Assembly (NCBI GenBank): GCA_013376735.1
Contig: VINJ01000001.1
Coordinates: forward strand, 1,488,001 to 1,552,000
Reading direction: 5' to 3'
Source: a bacterium Scap17
GTDB lineage: Bacteria; Pseudomonadota; Gammaproteobacteria; Pseudomonadales; Halomonadaceae
Length of the DNA stretch: 64,000 bases
The notes under the pieces were generated by a model. The model searched no databases. It was not told the DNA's origin and saw only the letters and a list, made by a program, of their open reading frames with translations. Positions 1 through 9,355 of this stretch are shown here, piece after piece; within the stretch, counting starts at the first letter, position 1, and every line of letters starts with the position of its first letter. A program made the position numbers and the translations under genes.

Positions 1-5
1 CCAGC

Positions 6-401
6 ATGCCGGATGCCGCCAGCCAGCGACCTCAGCGTGACGGTTTGCCACTCATCAAGATCTACTACGACGCGCGCTGCCCGGTGTGTCGTCGTGAACG
101 CGCCCGCTACGAGCGGCTGTCGCGCCAAGACGCCAACGTGGAGTGGTGGGATGCGACGGATAACGCCGAGCATCTCGCCGCTCGCGGCATCGGCCTTGAG
201 CAGGCATTGCTGTCGTTGCATGTCGAGACAGCGCAAGGGCAGATCCGTGAGGGCATGCCGGCGTACCGCCTGCTGCTAGCGCGTATCCCCGGCCTTGCCT
301 GGCTGGGGTGGCTGATCACGCGGCCGCTGATCGAGCCGGCGCTGACGCGAGTCTACGACGCCTGGGTGCGGCGTCGACTGTGTCGGGATGGCAGGTTGTG
401 A
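6..401 (+). CDS. DCC-family (DUF393) thiol-disulfide oxidoreductase
   Basis: This 131-residue protein has the family signature YYDARCPVC near its N-terminus, where a CxxC pair sits in a thioredoxin-like first strand-helix unit, and a C-terminal hydrophobic segment (LLLARIPGLAWLGWLITRP) typical of DUF393 proteins. The family is predicted to do thiol-disulfide chemistry, but substrates are mostly unknown. The length fits the family. The ATG lies five bases from the window edge, so an upstream in-frame start cannot be excluded. The next gene, fhuF, starts 141 bases later on the same strand. Confidence 0.85.
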   Translation: MPDAASQRPQRDGLPLIKIYYDARCPVCRRERARYERLSRQDANVEWWDATDNAEHLAARGIGLEQALLSLHVETAQGQIREGMPAYRLLLARIPGLAWLGWLITRPLIEPALTRVYDAWVRRRLCRDGRL

Positions 402-475
402 GTGCCGACGAGCCTGATGCAGTGAGCTGGCTCCCCCATGGGAAGCCCTGCTGGTTTATCATGCTCTTTTGATAT

Positions 476-494
476 GCAAATGCTAATAGTTTTC
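476..494 (+). promoter_or_regulatory. Fur-box-like site upstream of fhuF
   Basis: The 19 bases GCAAATGCTAATAGTTTTC match the classical Fur consensus GATAATGATAATCATTATC at 13 of 19 positions by my count. They lie about 50 bases before the fhuF start. An iron-reductase gene is an expected Fur target, so context supports the call. Actual binding is inferred. Confidence 0.5.
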
Positions 495-542
495 GTTAGT
501 ATGTGAGGCACTGTCTGTTTCTTCACGTCTGCGAGCTTCCCG

Positions 543-1424
543 ATGATCGACGCGCTTTCCCCGCTCTTTGCCGGTCCGATGGTTGCCTATCGCGACCTGA
601 TCACTACCTACACTCAGGTGCAGGAAGGCGATGAGGCGTCGCTCCAGCGTGTCGTGCCGGCGCGCGATGTGCTCAGCCCCGGTTGGCTGGCGGCGTGCAT
701 CGCCGCGCATGGCATGCAATACGAGACCAGCTCGGCAGACGCCGCTTCTCACCACAGCGGCCCCGATGAGCAGGCGCTGCTTTCCCAGTGGTCCAAGTAC
801 CTGTTGTCCTCGATGGTATCGCTGCCGCTGGCGGCCAATCTGCTGCTGGACCATCAACTGCCGCTGGAGCTTCGGCACCTTTCGCTGCGCCTTGGCGAGC
901 ATGGCGTAGTCACTCAGCTGATACTTGATGATGCGGCGGGGCAGGGCGCAAGCCTCCCGGCGGAGATCGAGTCGGCCGATGAGGCGACGCGTCTCCAGGC
1001 TCGCTTCCAGGGCTACCTGGCACATCTTGAGGCCGTCATCGAGCGCCTCGTGCCGCACACTGCGCTGGGGCCCAAGGTCTTCTGGAGCAACGCGGCGCAT
1101 TACTTCGTCTATATCGTCGGCATGCTGGAAGAGCAGGGCTGGGTCGCGCAGGCGGCGCCGGCACGTCAGCTGATGGCGACCAGAATTCTGGCCGACGGGC
1201 GGCGCAATCCGCTCTATCAGCCGGTCAGCGACGTGATGGACCGCCATGGCGAACGGCATACGCCGCGCAAGGTGTGCTGCGTGCGTTATCGCATCGAGTG
1301 TCTGGGCTATTGCAGCAATTGCCCGCTGAGCATCGAGCGTGCACCGGCCCGCCGCGCCCAGACGCGTCGGGTCGATCAGCGTGCCAACTCGCGCGCGGCG
1401 CTGATCGGTAGCGACCTGTCCTGA
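543..1424 (+). CDS. fhuF: Siderophore-iron reductase FhuF-like protein
   Basis: The 293-residue protein ends in the FhuF-type iron-sulfur motif: VCC, ten residues, then CSNCP, which is the C-C-x10-C-x2-C arrangement that binds the [2Fe-2S] cluster in FhuF. The rest is a helical ferric-siderophore-reductase-like region. The expected role is cytoplasmic reduction of ferric siderophores to release iron. The start at 543 has only a weak ribosome-binding site. A Fur-box-like sequence lies just upstream, consistent with iron-repressed expression. No siderophore transport or synthesis genes are adjacent, so it stands alone here. Confidence 0.85.
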   Translation: MIDALSPLFAGPMVAYRDLITTYTQVQEGDEASLQRVVPARDVLSPGWLAACIAAHGMQYETSSADAASHHSGPDEQALLSQWSKYLLSSMVSLPLAANLLLDHQLPLELRHLSLRLGEHGVVTQLILDDAAGQGASLPAEIESADEATRLQARFQGYLAHLEAVIERLVPHTALGPKVFWSNAAHYFVYIVGMLEEQGWVAQAAPARQLMATRILADGRRNPLYQPVSDVMDRHGERHTPRKVCCVRYRIECLGYCSNCPLSIERAPARRAQTRRVDQRANSRAALIGSDLS

Positions 1425-1521
1425 TAGATAGCGTCCTGAGTGGCAGCTGAGGGGCAGCGTCCTGTGTTGTTCGGTGCCCTCTGGTAAGATGGCGCCCCCT
1501 GTCATTGTTCGGTATGTCGTC

Positions 1522-2688
1522 ATGTCCTCGTCTTCGCGCCGCCCACGCGGTGCCTCCTTCGCCAAGTCCGGCGCATCCTCCCGACACGACTCGGCTGACA
1601 GACGTCAGCAGGGCACCGCGGCTGGCCGTCGAGATCCTGCGGCCCGCGAGAAGTCCAGCGCGGCCAAGGCGCCTTCCAACAAGTCGCCTTCCATCAAGGT
1701 GATCCCGGCTCGCAAGGGTCAGCTGCATCCCCGCAACCCGCATCGTGGGCGCTATGACATGGCTGCGCTGGTCAAGGCGAGCCCGGCACTGGCGGCCTTC
1801 GTGATCAAGACACCCGCTGGCAGCGAGTCCATTGACTTCGCTGATCCCGTGGCGGTCAAGGCGCTCAATCGGGCACTGTTGAGTCGCCATTACGGCATCG
1901 CCCACTGGGACATTCCTGCCGGCTATCTTTGTCCGCCCATCCCCGGGCGCGCCGATTATCTGCATTACCTGGCGGACCTGATCAGTGAAGCGAATGGCGG
2001 TCAGCTGCCGGCGGGTGAGCACGTGCGCGCGCTGGATATCGGCACTGGCGCCAACCTCATCTACCCCCTGCTGGGCAATCGCAGCTTTGGCTGGCAGATG
2101 GTCGGCAGTGATATCAGCGTGCAGGCGATCGACTCGGCTCGCGCGATCGTGAGCGCCAATCTGCGCCTCAAGGGCCAGATCGAGGTGCGTCTGCAGACTG
2201 ATCGCACGCGCCACTTCGCTGGTATCTGGGGCGCGGATGAGCGCTTCGATCTGGTGCTGTGCAACCCGCCGTTCCATGCCAGCGAAGCCGATATGGCGCG
2301 GGAATCGCAGCGCAAATGGCGCGGGCTCGACAAGTCGCGCCAGCAGCGCGGCAATGGCCCACGCAAGAGTGGGTCACGTAACGCGCCTGCGCTGAATTTC
2401 GCGGGTCAGGCGGCCGAGCTATGGTGTCCGGGCGGGGAAGAAGTCTTCGTCACCCGCATGATCCAGGAGAGCCGCAACGTCGCCTCGCAGTGCCTGTGGT
2501 TCACCTCGCTGGTCGCGCATTCGGCGAGCCTGACCGGTATCAGGAAAGCCCTCAAGCGCAGTGGCGCCAGCGAGGTCCGAGTGATCGAGATGTCCCAGGG
2601 GCAGAAGGTCAGCCGCTTCGTGGCCTGGTCGTATCTCACGCCCGACCAGCGTCGGCAGTGGGGGCGGGATCACTGGCAAGGGAAGTGA
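1522..2688 (+). CDS. rlmF: 23S rRNA (adenine-1618-N6)-methyltransferase
   Basis: This is an RlmF (YbiN) protein. It has the [11 protein letters not shown] segment near the N-terminus, the SAM-binding segment [15 protein letters not shown] and the N6-adenine catalytic motif CNPPFH. The family methylates A1618 of 23S rRNA. The frame is open from 1474, but the ATG at 1522 ([10 protein letters not shown]) gives the usual basic, low-complexity leader seen in this family. The product is then about 388 residues, longer than the E. coli enzyme because of a Lys/Arg/Ser-rich N-terminal extension of roughly 70 residues. A strong terminator follows. Confidence 0.92.
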   Translation: MSSSSRRPRGASFAKSGASSRHDSADRRQQGTAAGRRDPAAREKSSAAKAPSNKSPSIKVIPARKGQLHPRNPHRGRYDMAALVKASPALAAFVIKTPAGSESIDFADPVAVKALNRALLSRHYGIAHWDIPAGYLCPPIPGRADYLHYLADLISEANGGQLPAGEHVRALDIGTGANLIYPLLGNRSFGWQMVGSDISVQAIDSARAIVSANLRLKGQIEVRLQTDRTRHFAGIWGADERFDLVLCNPPFHASEADMARESQRKWRGLDKSRQQRGNGPRKSGSRNAPALNFAGQAAELWCPGGEEVFVTRMIQESRNVASQCLWFTSLVAHSASLTGIRKALKRSGASEVRVIEMSQGQKVSRFVAWSYLTPDQRRQWGRDHWQGK

Positions 2689-2744
2689 AGCGTCTGTCAT
2701 AGCCGTATCAAGAGAGTCTTCGACTCAATGATGTCTTTGCATTG

Positions 2745-2775
2745 AAGCCCCCGTCGCCCAGCGCGACGGGGGCTT
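2745..2775 (+). terminator. Rho-independent terminator after rlmF
   Basis: A 12-base perfect stem (AAGCCCCCGTCG pairing with CGACGGGGGCTT) with a short loop is followed by TCTTGC. It lies 57 bases after the rlmF stop and isolates rlmF from the glycan operon. Confidence 0.85.
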
Positions 2776-2935
2776 CTTGCATTGGCGGTTGTCATCCGCG
2801 CTTCACTTAAGCCTGCCTTAATAGTTTGCGGGCAAACTTTCTGCCAGAAACGCGCAGCCTGCCGGTTCCGATCGCTCCAGGATCTGTCATCTATCCGGCT
2901 TGCTCGACGCCCAGTCATTGCTCAGGAGTTATTCC

Positions 2936-3904
2936 ATGAAGTCCGCGATCACCATGACATCGCCTGGTCCAGACCACCCCTTGGCGCAGGGCGAGGAGCC
3001 CTTGTGCGGAGGAGTTTCGGTGTTGATACCGGCTCGTGATGAGCGTGACAACTTGCCGAGCCTTATTGCCGAGGTGCATGAGGCGCTTGCGGGGCAGCGC
3101 TACGAGATCATCGTGGTGGATGATGGTTCCAGTGATGGCAGTTGGAGTTGGCTCAAGCAGGCTGCGCAGGAAGATTCACGATTGCGTCCCTATCACCATG
3201 GCACCAGTTTCGGACAGAGTACTTCGCTGTGGCAGGCTGCCCGGCTGGCGCGCGGTCGATGGTTGGCGACCCTGGATGGCGATGGCCAGAATGATCCAGC
3301 GGACTTGCCGGACATGTTGTCACTGGCAACGCTCGAAAAGCTCGACCTGGTAGCTGGTCATCGCACGCAACGCCGCGATGATGCCGTCAAGCGTGTGTCA
3401 TCACGCTTGGCCAATGCCATCCGACAAGCGCTGCTGCACGATGACACGCCAGATACCGGCTGCGGAATCAAGGTCATGCGTCGTGATGTCTTCCTTCGGC
3501 TGCCGTATTTCGACCACATGCACCGTTTTCTTCCGGCGCTGGTTCGCGCCCAGGGTGGCAAGGTGCAGTCATTGGCAGTCCGGCACCGCGAACGAGTGGC
3601 AGGAGTATCCAAATACGGCTTCTTCGATCGGCTCTGGGTCGGTATTGCCGATATTGTCGGAGTGATGTGGCTTGTGCGTCGCTCGCGTCTACCGTCACCG
3701 CTCGAGAATATCTTTGGCCATGCTGCCAGTGAGGCCATCGACCATGGTTCGCTGCCGTTGGTGGGGACGCACGTGTCGACGCCCTCTGCATCCGCGCCAA
3801 CAAGCCTGTTTGACTCCCCCTCTAGATATCAGGCTGACGGTCACGATGCAGCAGCAGGTGACAGCAACCCGGACCAGGCCGACGTGGCGCGGGGTGCCTG
3901 CTGA
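2936..3904 (+). CDS. Family 2 glycosyltransferase, prenyl-phosphate sugar synthase (ArnC/DPM1/RgtE-like)
   Basis: A GT-A type transferase with VSVLIPARDERDNL, EIIVVDDGSSDGS, and LDGDGQNDP as the DxD region. These are hallmarks of enzymes that load a sugar from a nucleotide donor onto polyprenyl phosphate on the cytoplasmic face of the inner membrane. The ATG at 2936 is chosen over an in-frame start at 2900 because AGGAG lies seven bases upstream. The product is about 322 residues with no clear C-terminal membrane pair, which resembles RgtE/DPM1 more than ArnC. It is first in a five-gene operon and its stop overlaps the next start as TGATG. By context the sugar is probably galacturonate. Confidence 0.85.
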   Translation: MKSAITMTSPGPDHPLAQGEEPLCGGVSVLIPARDERDNLPSLIAEVHEALAGQRYEIIVVDDGSSDGSWSWLKQAAQEDSRLRPYHHGTSFGQSTSLWQAARLARGRWLATLDGDGQNDPADLPDMLSLATLEKLDLVAGHRTQRRDDAVKRVSSRLANAIRQALLHDDTPDTGCGIKVMRRDVFLRLPYFDHMHRFLPALVRAQGGKVQSLAVRHRERVAGVSKYGFFDRLWVGIADIVGVMWLVRRSRLPSPLENIFGHAASEAIDHGSLPLVGTHVSTPSASAPTSLFDSPSRYQADGHDAAAGDSNPDQADVARGAC

Positions 3905-4380
3905 TGGATGTCAGTCCGTGGTGGGTCGCTGTCGGTTTTGGAGGCCAGGCGCTGTTCTCGGCGCGTTTCATCATTCAGTGGCTGGCCAGTGAGAAGGCAC
4001 GTCGTTCCATCGTTCCTCGTGCCTTCTGGTGGTTCTCGCTTGCCGGTGGCATGACGCTGCTTGCGTATGCCATCCATCGCGAGGACCCGGTATTCATTGC
4101 CGGTCAGGGGGCAGGGCTTTTCATCTATCTGCGTAATCTGAGCTTGATCAAGCGGGATCGCCGGTCACTCACGTCGCCTAGCAGCGAAGCGTCGTCCCAG
4201 GCACCGCAGGAGTCCACTGTCGTCGAACACGCTTGTGGCAAGACGGAAGAATGCGCATTGGGCACTGACGACTCCCTGAAGGCCAGGCTCGCGTCGCTGG
4301 AGATAGAAAACGCCCGACTCAAGACTGAAGTGGCACACCTCCATGCCAATTCCGTTCGGCACCAAGGGACAGGCGCATGA
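3904..4380 (+). CDS. Lipid-A-disaccharide synthase N-terminal-domain (LAB-N) membrane protein
   Basis: Residues 1-80 carry the LAB-N domain (WWVAVGFGGQALFSARFIIQW, then PRAFWWFSLAGG), a small three-helix membrane unit. It is often found as a separate protein next to prenyl-phosphate glycosyltransferases. It is not LpxB, since the catalytic part is absent. The remaining 75 residues form a soluble tail ending in a heptad-like stretch (SLEIENARLKTEVAHL) that may be a coiled coil; such a tail is unusual for stand-alone LAB-N proteins. The gene overlaps its neighbours on both sides, TGATG upstream and ATGA downstream, so translation is probably coupled. Confidence 0.82.
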   Translation: MDVSPWWVAVGFGGQALFSARFIIQWLASEKARRSIVPRAFWWFSLAGGMTLLAYAIHREDPVFIAGQGAGLFIYLRNLSLIKRDRRSLTSPSSEASSQAPQESTVVEHACGKTEECALGTDDSLKARLASLEIENARLKTEVAHLHANSVRHQGTGA

Positions 4381-6173
4381 AGGCAATGACGCCAGCTGGC
4401 GGTGTGTACCGAAGACTTTCCCGCCATCCCTGGTGGGTCCTGGGGGCGTTGTATCTATCTGTCTCTGCCATCGGGCTTGGCATGCGTATGCCGTGGCCTG
4501 CCGATGAGCCACGCTTCGCGCTCAATGGTCTCGAGATGTGGATCACGGGGGACTGGTGGTTGCCACACCGCGCGGGAGAGCTTTATCCCGACAAGCCGCC
4601 GATCTTCATGTGGCTCAGTTCCTTGTCCACTGGCTTGGTGGGGGATATCCGCATCGGCTTTGCCCTGCCATCGCTGGTGGCCGGGGCCGCGACTCTGGGG
4701 CTGAGCGTGGACCTGATTCGCCGCCTGCATGGCCGGCACACAGCCTTCATTGCCGGGCTGTGGTTGCTCGCGTCAGTGCAGTTCATCTTGCAGGCTCGTA
4801 CGGCTCAGATCGACATGCTGGTTACTGCTTTCATCCTGCTGGGTAGCTGGGGATTGTTGCGGCATGCATTGCTCAATGATGGCGTGCGCTATTTCTATCT
4901 CGGCTGCTTTGCGATGGGGCTTGGCATCCTCACCAAGGGGGTCGGGTTCCTGCCGTTGCTGATGTTGCCTTTCTGGCTGATGGCTGCGCGTCACGCATCG
5001 ACTTGGCGCAGCAGTGGTCGTCGCGCAGGGCAGCTGACATCACGCGAGCTGTTGATCGGACTCTGCTGGATGCTGGCGGCTCCGCTGCTCTGGGTAGGGC
5101 CGATGCTGGTGATGTCCTTCGTGTCCGGCGATTCGGAGCTTGCCGCCTATCGCGACAACATCCTGCTCAAGCAGACCGCTGAGCGATATACCGACAGCTG
5201 GCATCATCTGAAGCCTTGGCATTACTTCCTGACCAGTGTGATTCCCTGGGCATGGATGCCGCTGCTGCTGACGCTACCCTCGTGGCCGAAGGCACTCGCT
5301 CGCAGCTTCTCGCGCCGCGATCTACGAGTCTGGCTGCCCCTGGTGGGTGCGGCATTGATGGTGGTCTTCTTCTCATTGTCTCCAGGCAAGCGGGGAGTCT
5401 ATATCCTGCCGGCGCTGCCGCTGTTGGTGATCGGCCTGGCACCCATGTTGCCGGGGTTCTCACGTAAGCCTCATGTCTCCTGGCTGGGGTTTGCACTTTG
5501 CGCCGGACTGGCAGGCATCTTCCTGATCGCGGCACTGCTCGGTGTCTTCGGGTACCCGGCATTGGTGACGCTTGCCGAAAAGGAGGGGGTTGTGCCGTGG
5601 GGGTGGTGGGGGCTGCTGGGTGGCAGTGGTATCGCGCTCTGTGCCTGGCTGAAACCACGGAACGGCTTGTTGGCCTTGGGGATTTGGCTCGTGGTGTTCT
5701 GGATTCTGTGGGGCACCTGGGGGGCACGATTGATGGACCCGGTTCGCAATCCTGCCCTACTGATGGCGCAGGTTGCCGAGAAGAGCGATTACCAGGCATT
5801 GGCTATTCCCGACTTTCGTGAGCAATACATCCTGCAGGCGCGCCAGCCATTGTGGCACTTCGGTTACAAGACGCCGGAGGAAGACCAATTCTCGCGTCTC
5901 TATGCATGGCTGAAGGAGGCCCCGCAGAACCGCTGGGTCTTGTTGACACCCCGCAAGCTCAAGCGGCATGCCTGTCTGGATGGTGCACAGGCCATCACAT
6001 TGAATGAGCCGGATGAGCAATGGGTACTGCTACCTGGTAGCGCGGCCGTGAAATGTCAGGGCAATCCCGATGCTGCGCCGATGTATCTGGCGCCGACCTC
6101 GGTCTCGAATGAAGCGGCACAGCTGATCGGACTTCCCCAGCGACATACTCTGATGCCGGAGGTTCAGCCGTGA
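4377..6173 (+). CDS. ArnT/PMT-type glycosyltransferase, copy 1
   Basis: A 598-residue integral membrane protein of the GT-C superfamily. The first periplasmic loop has the acidic signature PADEPRFALNGLEMW followed by YPDKPPIFMWL, which in ArnT-like enzymes contains the catalytic or metal-binding Asp-Glu. About a dozen hydrophobic segments follow, then a soluble C-terminal domain. Such enzymes move a sugar from a prenyl-phosphate carrier to lipid A or LPS core in the periplasm. It overlaps the preceding gene by ATGA and the next by ATGA. A second homologue follows directly, so the two probably modify different acceptor positions. Confidence 0.88.
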   Translation: MKAMTPAGGVYRRLSRHPWWVLGALYLSVSAIGLGMRMPWPADEPRFALNGLEMWITGDWWLPHRAGELYPDKPPIFMWLSSLSTGLVGDIRIGFALPSLVAGAATLGLSVDLIRRLHGRHTAFIAGLWLLASVQFILQARTAQIDMLVTAFILLGSWGLLRHALLNDGVRYFYLGCFAMGLGILTKGVGFLPLLMLPFWLMAARHASTWRSSGRRAGQLTSRELLIGLCWMLAAPLLWVGPMLVMSFVSGDSELAAYRDNILLKQTAERYTDSWHHLKPWHYFLTSVIPWAWMPLLLTLPSWPKALARSFSRRDLRVWLPLVGAALMVVFFSLSPGKRGVYILPALPLLVIGLAPMLPGFSRKPHVSWLGFALCAGLAGIFLIAALLGVFGYPALVTLAEKEGVVPWGWWGLLGGSGIALCAWLKPRNGLLALGIWLVVFWILWGTWGARLMDPVRNPALLMAQVAEKSDYQALAIPDFREQYILQARQPLWHFGYKTPEEDQFSRLYAWLKEAPQNRWVLLTPRKLKRHACLDGAQAITLNEPDEQWVLLPGSAAVKCQGNPDAAPMYLAPTSVSNEAAQLIGLPQRHTLMPEVQP

Positions 6174-8071
6174 AGTGTCAGAAGCAACTTTCATGTGCGA
6201 TATCCCTGGTGGGTAGGGGGTCCCATTCGTTGATCAACCTGAATGCCAGCGAGCGAATATGTTGGACGCTATGGGGAGTGTTGCTGATGTCAGCAGCGCT
6301 GGCACGACCCTATCTGTCCATCGATGAAACTCGCTATGTCTCGGTGGCATGGGAGATGTGGCATGCCGGCAGCGGGTTCGTCTCGACCATGAACGGGGCG
6401 GCCTACGCTGACAAGCCGGTACTGTTGTTCTGGTTGGTTCACGCCGGATGGGTGGTCTTCGGAGTCAATGATGTCTGGCCAAGATTGGTGATGCCGCTGG
6501 TCAGTCTGCTGGGTATCTGGCAGATAGGGCGTGTCGCCCGCACCCTGAGGCCGGCCACTGGCCTGGCCGATGCCGAACGGCAGAGACATGAGCTTTGGGT
6601 ACGCATGGTGCGTTTGATGCTCGCCGGTTGTCTGATGTGGGTGCTCTATAGCCAGGCCTTGATGTTCGATGTGCTGTTGACGACGTGTCTACTGGGCGCG
6701 TTGCGGCCCTGGTGTACACCACAGGGAGGGCAGCCGTTCAGTCTGAGCGTCGTGCTCGAGAGTGGTGTGTGGCTGGGGTTGGCCTTGCTGGCCAAAGGGC
6801 CGGTCGCACTCTTGTGGTTTCTGTTGGTGGTCGGCTCGCGCCCCTGGTGGACGCAAGCACAAGCCCGCGAGGTGTGGGGCTGTGAGTGGCGCGGTTGGGT
6901 GTTGAGCCTGCTGCTGGGCATCGCGGTGTTGTGCATCTGGTTGCTTCCCGCCGTCATCACTGGTCCTCCCGACTATGTCGAGGATCTGCTTTGGGGCCAG
7001 ACGGCAAGCCGCGTCATCTCCGCGCAGGATCATGCTCGACCGCCATGGTGGTATCTACCGTGGCTGGCGGTGTTGATCTTCCCGCTCAGCTTGCGCCCGC
7101 GATTGCTGATCGAGGGGTTTCTGGCCTCGGTTGCTCGGCGGCCAACGTCAGAGCAACCCTTGCTGAAGCTGGGACGCTTCTGGGCACTGGGCGGACTGCT
7201 GGTCTTTTCACTTATCTCCGGCAAGCAAGTGCATTATCTGATGCCGCTACTGGTACCGGTGAGTCTGCTGCTGGCCTGGGCTGCTCTGCGCCAGCCTCCG
7301 GCTCGCACATCGCTGAAACTGCTGGCGATGATCAGCGGTGGCCTGGGACTGACAAGCCTGGCGTTGGCGGTCATCGTCATGCCCGCAGGCTGGCTGGCTG
7401 ATGCCTCATTTCTGCCGACCCATGCAGCGCTGGTGGCTTCGGGCAACGCAAGCCTTGCGTGTCTCATGGCGGGAGCTAGCTTGCTGGCCTTGATGGTATG
7501 GCTATGGCCTTCCGTGGATGAGGCGAGACGCTCCATCACGGCTCAAACACCTGCCGCTGAGTCACTGGGCAATAGCGCGCTGAATGCTCAGCGGCGACTG
7601 GCGCTGGGCAGCGTGTTGCTGGTGACCTGCTTGCTGGCCCTGACATTACGTCCGTTATGGCCACGTCTGGATCAGACTGCCCTGGCTCAATGGGTTCAGC
7701 ACCATCAACAGGAGGGCCAGGAGGTGGCCGTCGTTGGCTGGGACTATCAGGCAACCTGGCAGTTTCTGGGGCGACTGACCCAACCGCTGAAGCAATTGAA
7801 GCGCGATTCGAGTCAGCTGAATTCCTGGCAGGCAGCGCATCCCGATGGCTGGTTGATAATCGAGGCTGACAAATGTCTGCGTCTACCCGACACGCCAGGC
7901 CCTCTGGCCGGCATGCGTGATTGGTGTCAGGCGGCAGTAGACGATGGAGACAATGCCACGCCGGTCTTTCGTCAGGGACGCCACCGATTATTGACGGTAC
8001 CCGCAGCGGCATTGGGCGGCCCCTCATCAGCACCAACGGCGTTGGTCATGACCGTTCAGGAGAAACGATGA
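6170..8071 (+). CDS. ArnT/PMT-type glycosyltransferase, copy 2
   Basis: A second GT-C transferase of 633 residues. It has the equivalent first-loop motif LSIDETRYVSVAWEMW and YADKPVLLFWLV, then many membrane helices (for example VWLGLALLAKGPVALLWFLL). It diverges clearly from copy 1, so this is not a recent tandem duplication. It probably transfers the same prenyl-linked sugar to another site. The gene starts inside the stop of copy 1, and its own stop overlaps the epimerase start as ATGA. Confidence 0.87.
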   Translation: MKCQKQLSCAISLVGRGSHSLINLNASERICWTLWGVLLMSAALARPYLSIDETRYVSVAWEMWHAGSGFVSTMNGAAYADKPVLLFWLVHAGWVVFGVNDVWPRLVMPLVSLLGIWQIGRVARTLRPATGLADAERQRHELWVRMVRLMLAGCLMWVLYSQALMFDVLLTTCLLGALRPWCTPQGGQPFSLSVVLESGVWLGLALLAKGPVALLWFLLVVGSRPWWTQAQAREVWGCEWRGWVLSLLLGIAVLCIWLLPAVITGPPDYVEDLLWGQTASRVISAQDHARPPWWYLPWLAVLIFPLSLRPRLLIEGFLASVARRPTSEQPLLKLGRFWALGGLLVFSLISGKQVHYLMPLLVPVSLLLAWAALRQPPARTSLKLLAMISGGLGLTSLALAVIVMPAGWLADASFLPTHAALVASGNASLACLMAGASLLALMVWLWPSVDEARRSITAQTPAAESLGNSALNAQRRLALGSVLLVTCLLALTLRPLWPRLDQTALAQWVQHHQQEGQEVAVVGWDYQATWQFLGRLTQPLKQLKRDSSQLNSWQAAHPDGWLIIEADKCLRLPDTPGPLAGMRDWCQAAVDDGDNATPVFRQGRHRLLTVPAAALGGPSSAPTALVMTVQEKR

Positions 8072-9240
8072 GCATGAAGATACTGGTAACTGGGGCTGCA
8101 GGTTTCATTGGTGCTGCTCTGTGTGAGCGACTCTTGAAGGAAGGCCTGCAGGTCGTCGGTCTCGACAATCTCAACCCCTACTATCCGTTGGCGCTGAAGC
8201 AGCACCGCCTGACACGTCTCGAAGCACTTGCCGGGCAGTGCGTTGCTGCCCCCGGGAATGCACGCCGGTTGGGCAGCTTTCGCTTCGTCAAGCTGGATCT
8301 TGTCGAACGTGAGACGCTTCGCACATTGATGCAGGAGGAGGAGTTTGATGTCGTCGTCAATCTGGCGGCCCAGGCTGGGGTGCGCCACTCCATCGCTCAG
8401 CCTTTTGATTATGTCGACAGCAACCTGGTCGGCTTCGTCAATCTTCTTGAGGCTTGTCGTGACACGGCCCCGAGCCATTTGCTCTATGCTTCCAGCAGTT
8501 CCGTTTACGGGGATGATACCCGTCAGCCTCTGCAGGAATCCCAGGCGGGTGTACGCCCGCTCTCGCTGTACGCTGCTACGAAGCGCTCAAATGAATTGAT
8601 GGCTTACAGCTACGCGCATCTCTATGGTTTACCGGTGACAGGGCTACGCTTCTTTACCGTGTATGGTGCCCGCGGGCGCCCGGACATGGCGCCACTTCGT
8701 TTCGCACGCAAGCTGCTGGCCGACGAGGTGATCGATGTCTACAACCATGGACAGATGGCACGTGATTTCACCCATGTCAGTGATATCGTGGAGGGCATCT
8801 ACCGACTTATGCACCTGCCGCCGACGCAGGAAGTGAATGCCGCTCCCTCGCGTGTCCTGAACCTCGGGCGTGGTGAGCCCATCGCTTTGGGGAACTTCAT
8901 CAATGGCCTCGAGGCAGCGCTGGGTGTCCCGGCTCGCAAGCGTCTGCTGCCGATGCAGCCAGGGGATGTCGAGCGTACCTGGGCAGATACCTCGACACTC
9001 GAGACGCTGACCGGCTTTCGCCCCAGTGTCAGTCTTGCCACAGGGCTTGAGGAGTTGGCTGAGTGGGCGCAACAGTATCCGTCATTGCTGAGAGAAACCG
9101 ATGATGAGCAATCGCCCCGGGTGAGATGTCCTGATGAAGCAGGCGTCGCTGCAGGTGGACATTCTGGACGCATGACAAAGGCCGGCATGTCCGCCATGAC
9201 GGCCTTGGCCTTCAGTAGTGGAACTCTCTTGAAGGCCTGA
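8068..9240 (+). CDS. UDP-glucuronate 4-epimerase-like NAD-dependent epimerase
   Basis: This extended short-chain dehydrogenase has the NAD-binding motif TGAAGFIG, the LDNLNPYYPLALKQ segment typical of UDP-glucuronate 4-epimerases, YASSSSVYG, and the catalytic YAATK. The family converts UDP-GlcA to UDP-GalA. The ATG at 8068 overlaps the upstream stop and has AGGAG five bases before it, so the open frame back to 7921 is not coding. At 390 residues it is about 50 longer than typical. The extra C-terminal tail (after SLLRETDDEQSP) looks unconserved and may come from read-on into former intergenic DNA. It probably supplies the nucleotide sugar for the operon. Confidence 0.88.
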   Translation: MSMKILVTGAAGFIGAALCERLLKEGLQVVGLDNLNPYYPLALKQHRLTRLEALAGQCVAAPGNARRLGSFRFVKLDLVERETLRTLMQEEEFDVVVNLAAQAGVRHSIAQPFDYVDSNLVGFVNLLEACRDTAPSHLLYASSSSVYGDDTRQPLQESQAGVRPLSLYAATKRSNELMAYSYAHLYGLPVTGLRFFTVYGARGRPDMAPLRFARKLLADEVIDVYNHGQMARDFTHVSDIVEGIYRLMHLPPTQEVNAAPSRVLNLGRGEPIALGNFINGLEAALGVPARKRLLPMQPGDVERTWADTSTLETLTGFRPSVSLATGLEELAEWAQQYPSLLRETDDEQSPRVRCPDEAGVAAGGHSGRMTKAGMSAMTALAFSSGTLLKA

Positions 9241-9299
9241 GTGGGATTCAGCGGCTGTATATCTGAGGTCAGGTCGAGAAGCGTCCACCCCTACAACGC

Positions 9300-9333
9300 A
9301 AGGAGCCCCGCCAGTGAACTGGCGGGGCTCCTT
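9300..9333 (+). terminator. Terminator between glycan operon and OYE gene
   Basis: A 15-base perfect stem (AAGGAGCCCCGCCAG and CTGGCGGGGCTCCTT) with loop TGAA lies between two convergent genes. It could serve both strands. Confidence 0.85.
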
Positions 9334-9355
9334 GTATCTTGCCTGTCAGCCGCTA

